From contig JAJVIK010000004.1 in the NCBI GenBank assembly GCA_022072055.1, positions 336,820 through 400,819 of the forward strand: a stretch of DNA of 64,000 nucleotides. The letters are read 5' to 3'. Shown here piece by piece: positions 10,128-17,622 of the stretch. This DNA comes from a bacterium (GTDB taxonomy: Bacteria > Hinthialibacterota > Hinthialibacteria > OLB16). Every line of letters starts with the position of its first letter. Positions within the stretch are counted from its first letter, which is position 1. A program made the position numbers and the translations under genes. Below the pieces are notes generated by a model. It was not told the DNA's origin. It did no database searches and saw only the letters and a program-made list of their open reading frames with translations.

Positions 10128-10762
10128 CCCTCCGGATTCTCGATTAACTCTCGGAGCCGGGCTGAGAGCGCCTCCGGAAACCTGCCAAGCCAGCTTTCAT
10201 CCACCAGCCCCACATCGACCATATCGATCAAGTGCATCTGGTCCTTGCGCAGGAAGGAGGTGAGTTTCATGCGGACCAGGGCCTCAAGGGTGACCAGTCG
10301 GAAGTCTTCGGCCGCGACCGATTCGCCCACATCCGGGGTCGGCTCAAGATACTCGGGATGGACTTTTTCGTTGGCGAAGACCAAGTGGACGGCATACCGG
10401 GCGCTCGCCGCTTCGCCATCCAGGAACATGTCGATTCCCATCCCCCGGCGATGGACAAATCCCACTTGGAAAAGCGCCTCCTTGGCGCGCTCCAAATCCA
10501 GGCCCCGGAGGAGAATGTCCACATCGTGCGTGTTCCTCACCGCGGCCTCATCCACTCGCGAGACCCAGGCGGCCACCGCGCTCCCGCCAGTGACCGCGTA
10601 GGGAATGTCCACCTTCTCCAAGGCGGAAGCAGCTCGGAGGAGGCGCTCTCGTATTTTCTCCACCGCTCGGGTCATCCCTTCCCAAGAAACATCCTCCAGG
10701 GACTTTGCGGGCGCGGGCGGGACACCCATGTTACGAGGGGATTGGGACAAAGGTGGCATCAT
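10124..10762 (-). CDS. Nucleotidyltransferase-fold protein (MNT-like)
   Basis: 212 residues with a nucleotidyltransferase-like core: YAVTGGSAVAAW near residue 55 (glycine-rich G-G-S start), then NTHDVDILL carrying the paired metal aspartates near 77-79. This matches the AbiEii/minimal-nucleotidyltransferase group often annotated as a nucleotidyltransferase family protein. The natural substrate is unknown. A GGGGGAGG site sits just before the ATG pair at 10762/10759, which supports that start even though it overlaps the PhyH gene by 32 bases. The stop overlaps the OGT start, so PhyH, this protein and OGT look like one coupled operon. Confidence 0.7.
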   Translation of the reverse strand: MMPPLSQSPRNMGVPPAPAKSLEDVSWEGMTRAVEKIRERLLRAASALEKVDIPYAVTGGSAVAAWVSRVDEAAVRNTHDVDILLRGLDLERAKEALFQVGFVHRRGMGIDMFLDGEAASARYAVHLVFANEKVHPEYLEPTPDVGESVAAEDFRLVTLEALVRMKLTSFLRKDQMHLIDMVDVGLVDESWLGRFPEALSARLRELIENPEG

Positions 10763-11510
10763 GCGCCTCCCCCTCGATTCCCCAAATCAGTCCTTGGGGA
10801 TAGTAGTGCAGGACCAGCGCGCGACGGCGATTGGGGCTGGGATTGCGATCCGAACCATGCACGCAAAGGGCATGAAACAGCACCGCGCTTCCCGCTTTTC
10901 CCGGGCAGAGAGTCGCTTTAGCGGTATCGACCCTCGGATCGTTCACAATCCCGTTGTCGTGATGGAGGATTCCCAGACGGTGGCTGCCGGCGAGAACTTG
11001 CAGGGCGCCGTTGGCCTCGGCGGCGTCATCCAGATAGACCACGGCGGTGAGGACCTTGTCGCTGTCGCAGTCGAAGTACCAACTGTCCTGGTGGAAGGGT
11101 TGCGGCGGTCCGGTGAGCGCCTCCTTGAACTGGACCTTGGAGTGGTTGACCCCGATGCGCCGCTCCCCAAGCAGATCTCGCACAGCCTCCACCAGTTCCG
11201 GACAAAGGGCAATCTCGCGCGCGCCGGGGCAGAACTCGATGGCTTCCTGAATCTTGTAGATGCGGCAGTTTTCAAATCCGGGGCGGTAGTGGTCCTTGAG
11301 TCCGATCGCCGCCCACTTGTTCGTCGCTTCACTTCCGAAATACTCGGCCCAGGAAACCTCCGCTCGCCCGTTTGCCAGTCTCACCGCGCGCTCCTCGAGC
11401 TCATCGAGCTCGGCGTTCAGTCGGTCGATGAGCCTCCGGGGAACGATTCCCTCGCGGACCACAAAACCGTCCTCTCGGTAGGCTCGCATCCGGTCTTCAG
11501 AAAGGGGCAT
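10731..11510 (-). CDS. Phytanoyl-CoA dioxygenase (PhyH) family oxygenase
   Basis: 259 residues, a non-haem Fe(II)/2-oxoglutarate-dependent oxygenase. The iron facial triad is visible as HQDSWYFD (His and Asp) with a distal His in ALCVHGSDRN; the Arg that binds 2-oxoglutarate is probably one of the NRRRAL arginines. Family members hydroxylate small molecules and lipids, and many bacterial ones sit in biosynthetic or sugar-modification loci; the substrate here is not readable. First gene of the coupled PhyH-nucleotidyltransferase-OGT run. The ATG at 11510 follows the hairpin that closes the upstream gene. Confidence 0.85.
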   Translation of the reverse strand: MPLSEDRMRAYREDGFVVREGIVPRRLIDRLNAELDELEERAVRLANGRAEVSWAEYFGSEATNKWAAIGLKDHYRPGFENCRIYKIQEAIEFCPGAREIALCPELVEAVRDLLGERRIGVNHSKVQFKEALTGPPQPFHQDSWYFDCDSDKVLTAVVYLDDAAEANGALQVLAGSHRLGILHHDNGIVNDPRVDTAKATLCPGKAGSAVLFHALCVHGSDRNPSPNRRRALVLHYYPQGLIWGIEGEAHDATFVPIPS

Positions 11511-11551
11511 GACACAACCGTCCTCGGATTCCTGGAACCGGAGAGTATGGT

Positions 11552-11587
11552 TTGTTGGGGCGGCTCCGAAGGGAACCGCCCCAACAA
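11552..11587. terminator. Intergenic hairpin, 12-bp perfect stem, no T-tract
   Basis: TTGTTGGGGCGG at 11552-11563 pairs exactly with CCGCCCCAACAA at 11576-11587 around a 12-base loop. It sits just after the stop of the exported protein at 11596 (minus strand) and before the PhyH start. There is no run of T on either side, so it may be a processing or stability element rather than a classical intrinsic terminator. It shares its GGGGCGG core with hairpins at 40466 and 58630. Confidence 0.6.
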
Positions 11588-11595
11588 CCGACGTT

Positions 11596-12429
11596 TCACA
11601 GGAAGATGTAGTACCGGATCCGATAGTTCAAGTCGCGCTGGACATTCTCCTGCCAGGTCCGGCGAGCTTTTTTCGGGAACATGATGATCGCCCCCTCTTC
11701 GTTCTCGAAGCGGGTGCGGTACCAATCCTTGGGGTCGCGGACCTCCAGCTGAGGGGTCGAGCGCGCGGCTTCAGCCACCGGATCGACCTCTCCAGGCTCG
11801 TTCTTGCCGGGACTCGAATCCGGTTCGCCCAGAAGCCCGCGAGCTTCCGAGCTCCCACCCGTGAACACGGCCTCAGCTTCCTTGCGGAGCTGCTGTTCCT
11901 CGGCCTGCCTTCGCAGATCCTCCTCACGGTCCAATTGGAACGCGATTTCCTTCCGTGGGATGCCGTCAATGGTGATCACCGCCTTATACTCCCCCCACCC
12001 GCCCAGTCGCGCCATGTCCAGCGGGTGGTAGAAGAAGGCGATGTCTTGATCGCGACGGAGGATCACGCGGTCGGAGGCGATGATCATCTTGTGGCGCGGG
12101 GCGTGCAGCTCCACCCCCACGCTGATCCCCATCCGGTTCTGTTCCGGGAATTCGCTGCGGACCACGACGACCACGTAGGGGTCATGGTCGGTGAACTGTT
12201 GAGTGACCCCAATCCAGCCGAGTTCGGTCTCGCCCTTGCAGGTCCAGACATCGTAGAGCAGCGAGCCTTCGGGATAGAGGTGCGGGTCCTCGGGACCGGG
12301 CTGCTTGGGCCACAGGCCCTGGAACCAGCCGAACAGCGGACCGGCCTGTGACGCTGGGCCGATCCCGGGGATGGCGAGGATCCCCGTGGTGATAGCGGTG
12401 ACAACCAAGAACCTGAGCGCAAACGCCAT
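11596..12429 (-). CDS. Exported protein of unknown function
   Basis: 277 residues with a clear signal peptide (MAFALRFLVVTAITTGILAIPG, cleavage near PASQAG). The mature part has mixed beta-rich sequence to about residue 165, then a charged, probably coiled segment (LDREEDLRRQAEEQQLRKEAEA) and a Pro/Glu linker before a C-terminal patch that is basic and aromatic. I recognise no family. It is followed by the hairpin at 11552 and lies 66 bases downstream of another small membrane-anchored protein on the same strand; the two may be co-transcribed. Confidence 0.6.
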   Translation of the reverse strand: MAFALRFLVVTAITTGILAIPGIGPASQAGPLFGWFQGLWPKQPGPEDPHLYPEGSLLYDVWTCKGETELGWIGVTQQFTDHDPYVVVVVRSEFPEQNRMGISVGVELHAPRHKMIIASDRVILRRDQDIAFFYHPLDMARLGGWGEYKAVITIDGIPRKEIAFQLDREEDLRRQAEEQQLRKEAEAVFTGGSSEARGLLGEPDSSPGKNEPGEVDPVAEAARSTPQLEVRDPKDWYRTRFENEEGAIIMFPKKARRTWQENVQRDLNYRIRYYIFL

Positions 12430-12495
12430 GAGAGTGTCCTACCCCTCGATGAAGGTTGGAAACCGCCCGCGCGCCCCGAAGTCGGAGGAAACCGG

Positions 12496-12930
12496 TTATT
12501 CGGTTCCCGGAGCCTCCTCCGGAGCCGCCTGTTCCGACGGTTCCTCACCCACATTCCCGGAAACCGGGGTCCCCTCGTTCATGGCTTTCAAGGCATCAGA
12601 TGCAACAACAATCGATTGAGCAAGTTGTTCGGAGGCCTTGGCGAGCTGTTCCTGCGCCTTGGCCAGTCCTTTCTCGGCATCGGCCCATTTCTGGACCCCG
12701 CGAAGCTCGCCGCTCAGACGGTCCACGCTGGCGGCGAGGGTCTGGTTGGCCCGGGCCAGACTCTCATTGGCTCCGGAGAGGCTCTGAAAAGCGGCGTCGG
12801 TCTCGCGCCCCGAAATCCGAGTGGCCTCCACCGGAGTGGGACCAAACCAGCGGGTCAGGATATCGGCGGCAAGCAGGAGGCACAGGACAACCGGAATGGC
12901 TTGTGATGAGAAGCGTGAAGAAGCGCTCAT
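12496..12930 (-). CDS. Small membrane-anchored coiled-coil protein
   Basis: 144 residues from the ATG at 12930, chosen because GGGGAGAG lies seven bases upstream; a longer frame reaches 12984 without a ribosome site. One hydrophobic N-terminal helix (IPVVLCLLLAADIL) is followed by an alanine/glutamate-rich heptad region of about 80 residues (repeats such as LAKAQEQLAKASEQLAQ), then an acidic Pro/Glu tail. The layout suggests a periplasmic coiled coil tethered to the membrane or a cleaved signal peptide. No family recognised. Confidence 0.55.
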   Translation of the reverse strand: MSASSRFSSQAIPVVLCLLLAADILTRWFGPTPVEATRISGRETDAAFQSLSGANESLARANQTLAASVDRLSGELRGVQKWADAEKGLAKAQEQLAKASEQLAQSIVVASDALKAMNEGTPVSGNVGEEPSEQAAPEEAPGTE

Positions 12931-13039
12931 CGGACTCTCCCCTCTTTCACGGAAGGTTAAGGCACGCCTTGTCTTACCCTCCATCCCCTAAGCTTGTTTT
13001 TACCAAACCCGCGCGGGCGTGTAAAGCGGTAATCGCAAG

Positions 13040-13099
13040 GAGCCGCGCGCGTGAGCAAGCGGGTGGGGGAACCGGACCGCTCCCTCACAGTCGCGGCTC
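13040..13099. repeat. Large imperfect palindrome (REP-like) before infA
   Basis: Arms of 23 bases at 13040-13062 and 13077-13099 pair at 18 of 23 positions (GAGCCGCG...GTGAG...AGCGG with its complement) around a 14-base loop. Right of it GTCGCGGCTCGG is repeated in tandem at about 13090-13114. It lies between divergently transcribed genes, so it is not a terminator for either. It looks like a dispersed palindromic element. Confidence 0.55.
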
Positions 13100-13143
13100 G
13101 GTTGGTCGCGGCTCGGAAGAGCGCGCTGGGTGGCCCTCACGGA

Positions 13144-13172
13144 TTGACTCATGAGAACGTTGTAAATAGGAT
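13144..13172 (+). promoter_or_regulatory. Candidate sigma-70 promoter of infA
   Basis: TTGACT at 13144-13149 and TAGGAT at 13167-13172 are 17 bases apart, about 64 bases before the infA ATG. The match to the consensus is good at the minus 35 box and moderate at the minus 10 box. Confidence 0.45.
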
Positions 13173-13235
13173 TCCCCCTTGTGCTTGGCGATCCCCTCGT
13201 GGGGCGCCCCCGTGGAGTTTTTCTCAAAGGACATT

Positions 13236-13454
13236 ATGCCGCGAGCTGATCAGATACAGGTTGAGGGAAGCATCGACGAAGTCCTGCCCAACGGGATGTT
13301 TCGGGTGGAGCTCACCAATGGCCATAAGGTGCTGGCGCACCTTTCCGGCAAAATGCGGAAGTTCCACATCCGAATCACGCAAGGGGACAAGGTGACGGTC
13401 GAAATGTCCCCCTATGACCTGGACAAGGGCCGCATCACCTTCCGCCACAAGTAG
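13236..13454 (+). CDS. infA: Translation initiation factor IF-1
   Basis: 72 residues from the ATG at 13236, exactly the usual IF-1 length; the open frame extends upstream to 13179 but that part is not conserved in kind and an AAAGGA site precedes 13236. OB-fold protein that occupies the ribosomal A site during initiation. Typical signatures are [28 protein letters not shown] and the ending GRITFRHK. It stands alone here instead of in the ribosomal protein cluster where it is often found. Confidence 0.95.
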   Translation: MPRADQIQVEGSIDEVLPNGMFRVELTNGHKVLAHLSGKMRKFHIRITQGDKVTVEMSPYDLDKGRITFRHK

Positions 13455-13475
13455 CATCCGCGCTCCTTGGAACCC

Positions 13476-14651
13476 TTACTTCCCCTCCCCCCGCCTGGCG
13501 TGTCCCGGACGCTCCAGGAGCAGGATCATTGCAAACACCGAGAGGACCTGAAGGAACACCAGAATCGCCTGGGTGATCGAGGCGGACTGCAAGACCAGCG
13601 CCCCAAGCCCGGTGAAGGTGGTGGCGAGGTAGATCACGATCACCGCCTGCGGCTGGGAGAGACCGAGCGCGACAAGGCGGTGCGAGAAATGATTCTTGTC
13701 CCCCTGCATCAGCGGTTTTCCGCTTCGCCAGCGGATGAACACGACCGAGGCGGTGTCGAAAATCGGGACCGCCATGATGACCAGCGGGGTGAGCAGCGAG
13801 AGCAGCCCCTGGCGGGTCTCCAAGGTTTCCCCGGCCAAGAGCAGCGACAGGATCGAGCCGGGGGTCATCGACATCCGGTAGTAAGTGCACCGGCAGGTGA
13901 AGGCGGCGATCAGAAATCCCACCAACAAGGCCCCGCCATCGCCCATGAAGATCCGGCTGGGGTTCCAGTTGAAACGCAGGAATCCGAGCAAGGCGCCGAT
14001 CAGGCAGGTCATCGCCGCCGCGAGGAAGAACTCCCCCTGCCAGTGGGCGTAGATCGCGAAGAAGGCGGTGGTGATCGCAGCCACTCCAGCCGAGAGACCA
14101 TCCATGTTGTCGAGCAGATTGAAGGCGTTGATCAGAAACAGCATCCAAAGAAGGGTCACCGGGACGGAGATGAGAAGGTCGAGGCCGACCCCCTTGAAGA
14201 GCACTTGGTGAAACTCCAGTCGGAAACCGGCGGCGATGGCGATCCCGGCCGCTGAGATTTCCCAGAGTAGCTTTCCCTTGGGCGAGAGGGAGCGTTTGTC
14301 ATCCAGGAGGCCGCCCGCGAAGATCACCGCGCCGCCCGCGACCAATCCGACAAGCGCGAGCCATTCCTTTTCGAGGCCGCGACGGTGATGAACCAGGAAG
14401 CTCGCCGGCGAATCCGGAAGGAGGGCGAGCGGAGCGAAGTACGCCGCCAGGAGCGCGGCGAAGAGGGTCAGGAAAAACCCGGCGCACACGCCCAATCCCC
14501 CCAGACGCGGCTTGGGTCGGTCATGGACCTTGCGCTCCCCCGGGGAATCGATAAAGCCCCAGCGCTCGGCGAGGCGGACCGCGCGCGCGGTGACAAGGAG
14601 GCTGATTCCGAGACTGAAGACAAAAAGGATCAGGTAAACGGCGTGGGACAT
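13476..14651 (-). CDS. Polyprenyl-phosphate N-acetylhexosamine-1-phosphate transferase (WecA/TagO type)
   Basis: About 391 residues, ten or eleven membrane helices, MraY/WecA superfamily. It would transfer a sugar-1-phosphate from a UDP-sugar to undecaprenyl phosphate, the first step of surface polysaccharide assembly. Key motifs: FAGGLLDDKRSLSP (Asp pair), NAFNLLDNMDGLSAG, and FMGDGGALLVGF. DRPKPRLGGLG near the start and the GDKNHFSHRL loop are WecA/TagO-like; the MraY-specific pentapeptide features are absent. The ATG at 14651 overlaps the preceding stop by one base (TGATG); a GTG one codon earlier is the alternative. The donor is probably UDP-GlcNAc by analogy. Confidence 0.87.
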   Translation of the reverse strand: MSHAVYLILFVFSLGISLLVTARAVRLAERWGFIDSPGERKVHDRPKPRLGGLGVCAGFFLTLFAALLAAYFAPLALLPDSPASFLVHHRRGLEKEWLALVGLVAGGAVIFAGGLLDDKRSLSPKGKLLWEISAAGIAIAAGFRLEFHQVLFKGVGLDLLISVPVTLLWMLFLINAFNLLDNMDGLSAGVAAITTAFFAIYAHWQGEFFLAAAMTCLIGALLGFLRFNWNPSRIFMGDGGALLVGFLIAAFTCRCTYYRMSMTPGSILSLLLAGETLETRQGLLSLLTPLVIMAVPIFDTASVVFIRWRSGKPLMQGDKNHFSHRLVALGLSQPQAVIVIYLATTFTGLGALVLQSASITQAILVFLQVLSVFAMILLLERPGHARRGEGK

Positions 14652-15046
14652 CACCCGAAGACAATCTTCAGGAGCCGCCGAAAGGCCTTCGAGTTGTCCG
14701 GACGGTCCGTGACGGACACCCCCATCTCCTTAAGGTGCTTGTCGTTGATCCGCTGGTGATCATCGTGAGGCTCCTTGAGGACCCACACCTTCCAGAACCT
14801 GCCCTCATCCAGGAAGGCCTGGAACTCCTTGATCCTTGCCGGAACCAGCTCGCTGGAGACAAAGGCCACCACGCGGGTTCCGATCTCGCCAAGCGCTTGG
14901 CCGACCCCATCCAGATCCTTGTGGACCTGGACTTCATCGGTGCGCCGGAGGGTCTTTTCGGCAAAATGCAGCCAAGGCTCGTCGCGGCTGATCGCCACGA
15001 TGGTCGGTTGCTCCGCAGATCTTCTCTCTTCACCCTGTGGGGTCAT
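14651..15046 (-). CDS. Small alpha/beta protein, possibly a degenerate receiver domain
   Basis: 131 residues, overlapping the WecA/TagO-type start, so likely coupled to it. The pattern of a beta strand (TIVAISRD), helix, VVAFVSSEL strand, then WKVWVLKE strand and a final helix looks like a response-regulator or Rossmann-like fold, but the phosphoacceptor aspartate pocket is not convincing (SSEL where an Asp would be expected). A regulatory partner of the glycosyltransferase is possible; I cannot name a function. Confidence 0.5.
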   Translation of the reverse strand: MTPQGEERRSAEQPTIVAISRDEPWLHFAEKTLRRTDEVQVHKDLDGVGQALGEIGTRVVAFVSSELVPARIKEFQAFLDEGRFWKVWVLKEPHDDHQRINDKHLKEMGVSVTDRPDNSKAFRRLLKIVFG

Positions 15047-15143
15047 CTGTCACGCACTCCTGAGGCCAAAGATTGGCGAGATGTTACGAATCCAATCCCT
15101 TTGGGTCAATCGGCCAAATCGAAGCGGGGATTCCGGACCGGAT

Positions 15144-16157
15144 TCACTCCAGGCCGATGGCGGCCCGCCACCGGTCGAGCATGCGCATGTTTCCGAGCGT
15201 GTCTTCCCAGCTCATAGCGGGCCAGGGGGCTTGGCGATTGGGGAGCGATTCCGCGACCAGGTCCGCCTCCAGGGCATACAGTCCCCGGTCGCTTTCCACA
15301 AGGAGTTCGCGGGGCTTGCCCACGTTCGGAATCACTCGGAGGATCGGCTGACGACCCTCCTTCTGCGGGAGCCAGGGGGAATCCAGGATGATTCTTCCCT
15401 CGGTTCCGTAGATCCGGACCACTTCCTCCTGCTCGGCCAGAATCCCGGTCGAAAGTTGGGCAAGAACTCCGCCGGGGAACTCCACCGCCGCGATGGCGCA
15501 CTCATCCACCCCGCTTTCGTGCCCGATGGTCCCGCAGCCGACAAGCTCCACCGGCTCGGCGAACTCCCTCCCGGTGGCAACCCCCGCCAACAGGCGACTC
15601 ATCGAGGTGCAATAGCAGCCCACATCGAGGATTCCGCCTCCGCCGAAGGTCGGATTGAAGAGGCGGCTGTCCAGGTCAAAGTCCGCCTTGAAGCTGAAGT
15701 TGGCCTGAATCAGTTTCACCGCGCCGATGGCCTTCTCGCGCAGGAGACGGATCAGCTCGCCGATTTGCGGATGGCAACGGTACATGAAGGCTTCCATCAG
15801 GAAGACATCGCGCCCGCGCGCCGCCTCGATGATCGAGTGCGCCTCCCGGGCGTTGAGGCCGATCGGTTTCTCGCACAGGATGTGCTTGCCCGCCTCGGCG
15901 GCGCGGATGGCCCATTCGGCGTGCAGGTTGTGCGGCGGAGCGATATAAACCGCCTCGATCTCCGGGTCGTTCAGGAGGTCGTCGTAAGTCCCATGTGCGC
16001 GCGGGATGCCGTGCTCGTCTGCGAATTCGCACGCCGTGTCCTTGTCACGGCTCGCGACCGCGACCGCCGCGCCGCGCCGAGCGGTCTTGAGGTCCCTCGC
16101 GAAGGCGTGCGCGATTCGACCGGTGCTGAGGATGCCCCATCTGAGTTTCGCGGTCAT
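15144..16157 (-). CDS. Gfo/Idh/MocA family NAD(P)-dependent sugar oxidoreductase
   Basis: 337 residues. N-terminal Rossmann fold with GILSTGRIAHAFARDL (a G-x-x-x-G-x-I/A nucleotide loop) at about 8-23, and the family catalytic motif CEKPIGLNA at about 97-105. The C-terminal domain holds the substrate pocket, with DVGCYCTSMSRLL (Asp then a tyrosine where many members have a catalytic His/Tyr pair). Members oxidise or interconvert inositols, pyranoses and amino sugars. Coupled by ATGA to the VCBS-repeat protein upstream. The exact sugar is not readable. Confidence 0.85.
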   Translation of the reverse strand: MTAKLRWGILSTGRIAHAFARDLKTARRGAAVAVASRDKDTACEFADEHGIPRAHGTYDDLLNDPEIEAVYIAPPHNLHAEWAIRAAEAGKHILCEKPIGLNAREAHSIIEAARGRDVFLMEAFMYRCHPQIGELIRLLREKAIGAVKLIQANFSFKADFDLDSRLFNPTFGGGGILDVGCYCTSMSRLLAGVATGREFAEPVELVGCGTIGHESGVDECAIAAVEFPGGVLAQLSTGILAEQEEVVRIYGTEGRIILDSPWLPQKEGRQPILRVIPNVGKPRELLVESDRGLYALEADLVAESLPNRQAPWPAMSWEDTLGNMRMLDRWRAAIGLE

Positions 16158-17389
16158 GGTTGGGCGGGTTCCCCGAGATTCTCATAGTAACGAATGTTGT
16201 GGGTGGCGCGCCCGAAGGCGACTATGTCCGGGCGACCATCCCCGTTCAGGTCCTCCGCCACCGCATCCTCGGTGGCCATGCCGCCGTCATCAATGACGCG
16301 CTTGGTCCAGGTGAGGGTGGGTGAGCGCGCCGGATCAAAATCCAGATCGTAGACGTTGAGGCCGGGGAGCTCCTTGGGACCGGCCTTGTCGCGGAATCCG
16401 ACCAGGAGTTCATCGGCCCCATCTCCATCAAAGTCCGCCCAGTAGATGGCGTGCCCGCCGGCAAGCCGGTCATCCACGACATGGCGCTCCCAATGCAACG
16501 AAGCCGGGGGTCCGCCATCTCCCTGGAGGGGGGTGTAAACCACGGCTTGGTGGGCATGCCAGGGTTCGATGCTCCCGAGCAGCGGGGTTTCCTTGTTGTA
16601 TTCCCCGACCTTGATTTCCCCCGCCCCGGAATTCGGAAAGGCCTCGGGGTGGCCGCGCGCCAGGAGCTCCGATTGGATCTCCCCGGCGGGAGTCCGAACG
16701 AGGGCGGTGATCCCCTCCAGGGATGCGGCCAAGAGGGTCACCCGGTTCTTTTGTCCCACACTCGCCCAGAGGTTGTGGACCACATGGAGGGATTCGTTAA
16801 GGGTCTCTTCCCGCCACGGCTCCTCAAAGGGTTTGTCCGGGGAGTGAAGGGCGAAGAGCCGGGTGGCTTTGTCGATGTGATAGGGGGGAGTCGAATCCTT
16901 GCCCTTGAGGGGGGCGACAATCAGCTCGGGCTTCCCATCGGCGTTGAAATCCGCCCAGCGGATGCGGTGGATCGAGGGCCAAGCGAGCAGGTCGCGCACG
17001 TTCCAGGGCTGTCTGGGGTCTTGGCCGCGATGAAGGATATGGATCGAGCCTCCGGACTTGGTGTTGTTGAACTGCCAATCCGCGCCCAGGGCGAGCTCCG
17101 GCAGCCCATCCCCATCCAGGTCTTGGGCCGCGACACAGACATTGCTCCCCTTGAGGGTTCCGGCGATCAGGTGACGCTCCCAGTTGGGGTTTTCGTACCA
17201 GGCCACGTCATCGGCGCTGACCCCGATGATGTCGGGTTTGCCATCCCCATCGATGTCGGCGACCGCAATGGCCAGCCCAGTGCCCGCCTCCGGGTTGATG
17301 TCATGAATCTTGAACACCGGAAAGCCATCGCCCGCGCTCGCGCTGAAGAGGGCTAGTCCGAAGAGAGTCTGTCGCAGGGCCTTCCCCAT
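16154..17389 (-). CDS. Exported FG-GAP/VCBS repeat protein
   Basis: 411 residues from the ATG at 17389, chosen because a signal peptide (MGKALRQTLFGLALFSASAG) starts there and AAGGCAAG precedes it; the open frame runs 93 codons further upstream without support. At least five repeats carry the calcium-binding pattern D-x-D-G-D-G or a variant (DIDGDGKPD, DLDGDGLPE, DFNADGKPE, DFDGDGADE, DLNGDGRPD), giving a beta-propeller like integrin alpha heads. Likely secreted or surface exposed, binding ligand or carbohydrate. The stop overlaps the Gfo/Idh start, a pairing seen in sugar-use loci of related uncultured bacteria (family knowledge, not proven here). Confidence 0.83.
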   Translation of the reverse strand: MGKALRQTLFGLALFSASAGDGFPVFKIHDINPEAGTGLAIAVADIDGDGKPDIIGVSADDVAWYENPNWERHLIAGTLKGSNVCVAAQDLDGDGLPELALGADWQFNNTKSGGSIHILHRGQDPRQPWNVRDLLAWPSIHRIRWADFNADGKPELIVAPLKGKDSTPPYHIDKATRLFALHSPDKPFEEPWREETLNESLHVVHNLWASVGQKNRVTLLAASLEGITALVRTPAGEIQSELLARGHPEAFPNSGAGEIKVGEYNKETPLLGSIEPWHAHQAVVYTPLQGDGGPPASLHWERHVVDDRLAGGHAIYWADFDGDGADELLVGFRDKAGPKELPGLNVYDLDFDPARSPTLTWTKRVIDDGGMATEDAVAEDLNGDGRPDIVAFGRATHNIRYYENLGEPAQP

Positions 17390-17622
17390 CTTGCCTTTAC
17401 CCCCTTGATTGAACTGGGATGATCCTAGGTGGACAAGATTAGAATGGTTTTCCGAGCCACGCAATTCATTCGCCTTACATCCCGGAAGCCTGTCCCGGCT
17501 CCCCCAATAGCGCCAGTCCCGTTCAAGACTCCGCCAGAATGAGCCGATGATTCCGAAATCCCAGATCAGGGCCTTGGGATCCCCATTCATCCCCCCAAGA
17601 AGCCCAGAAAGACGCGTATCTG

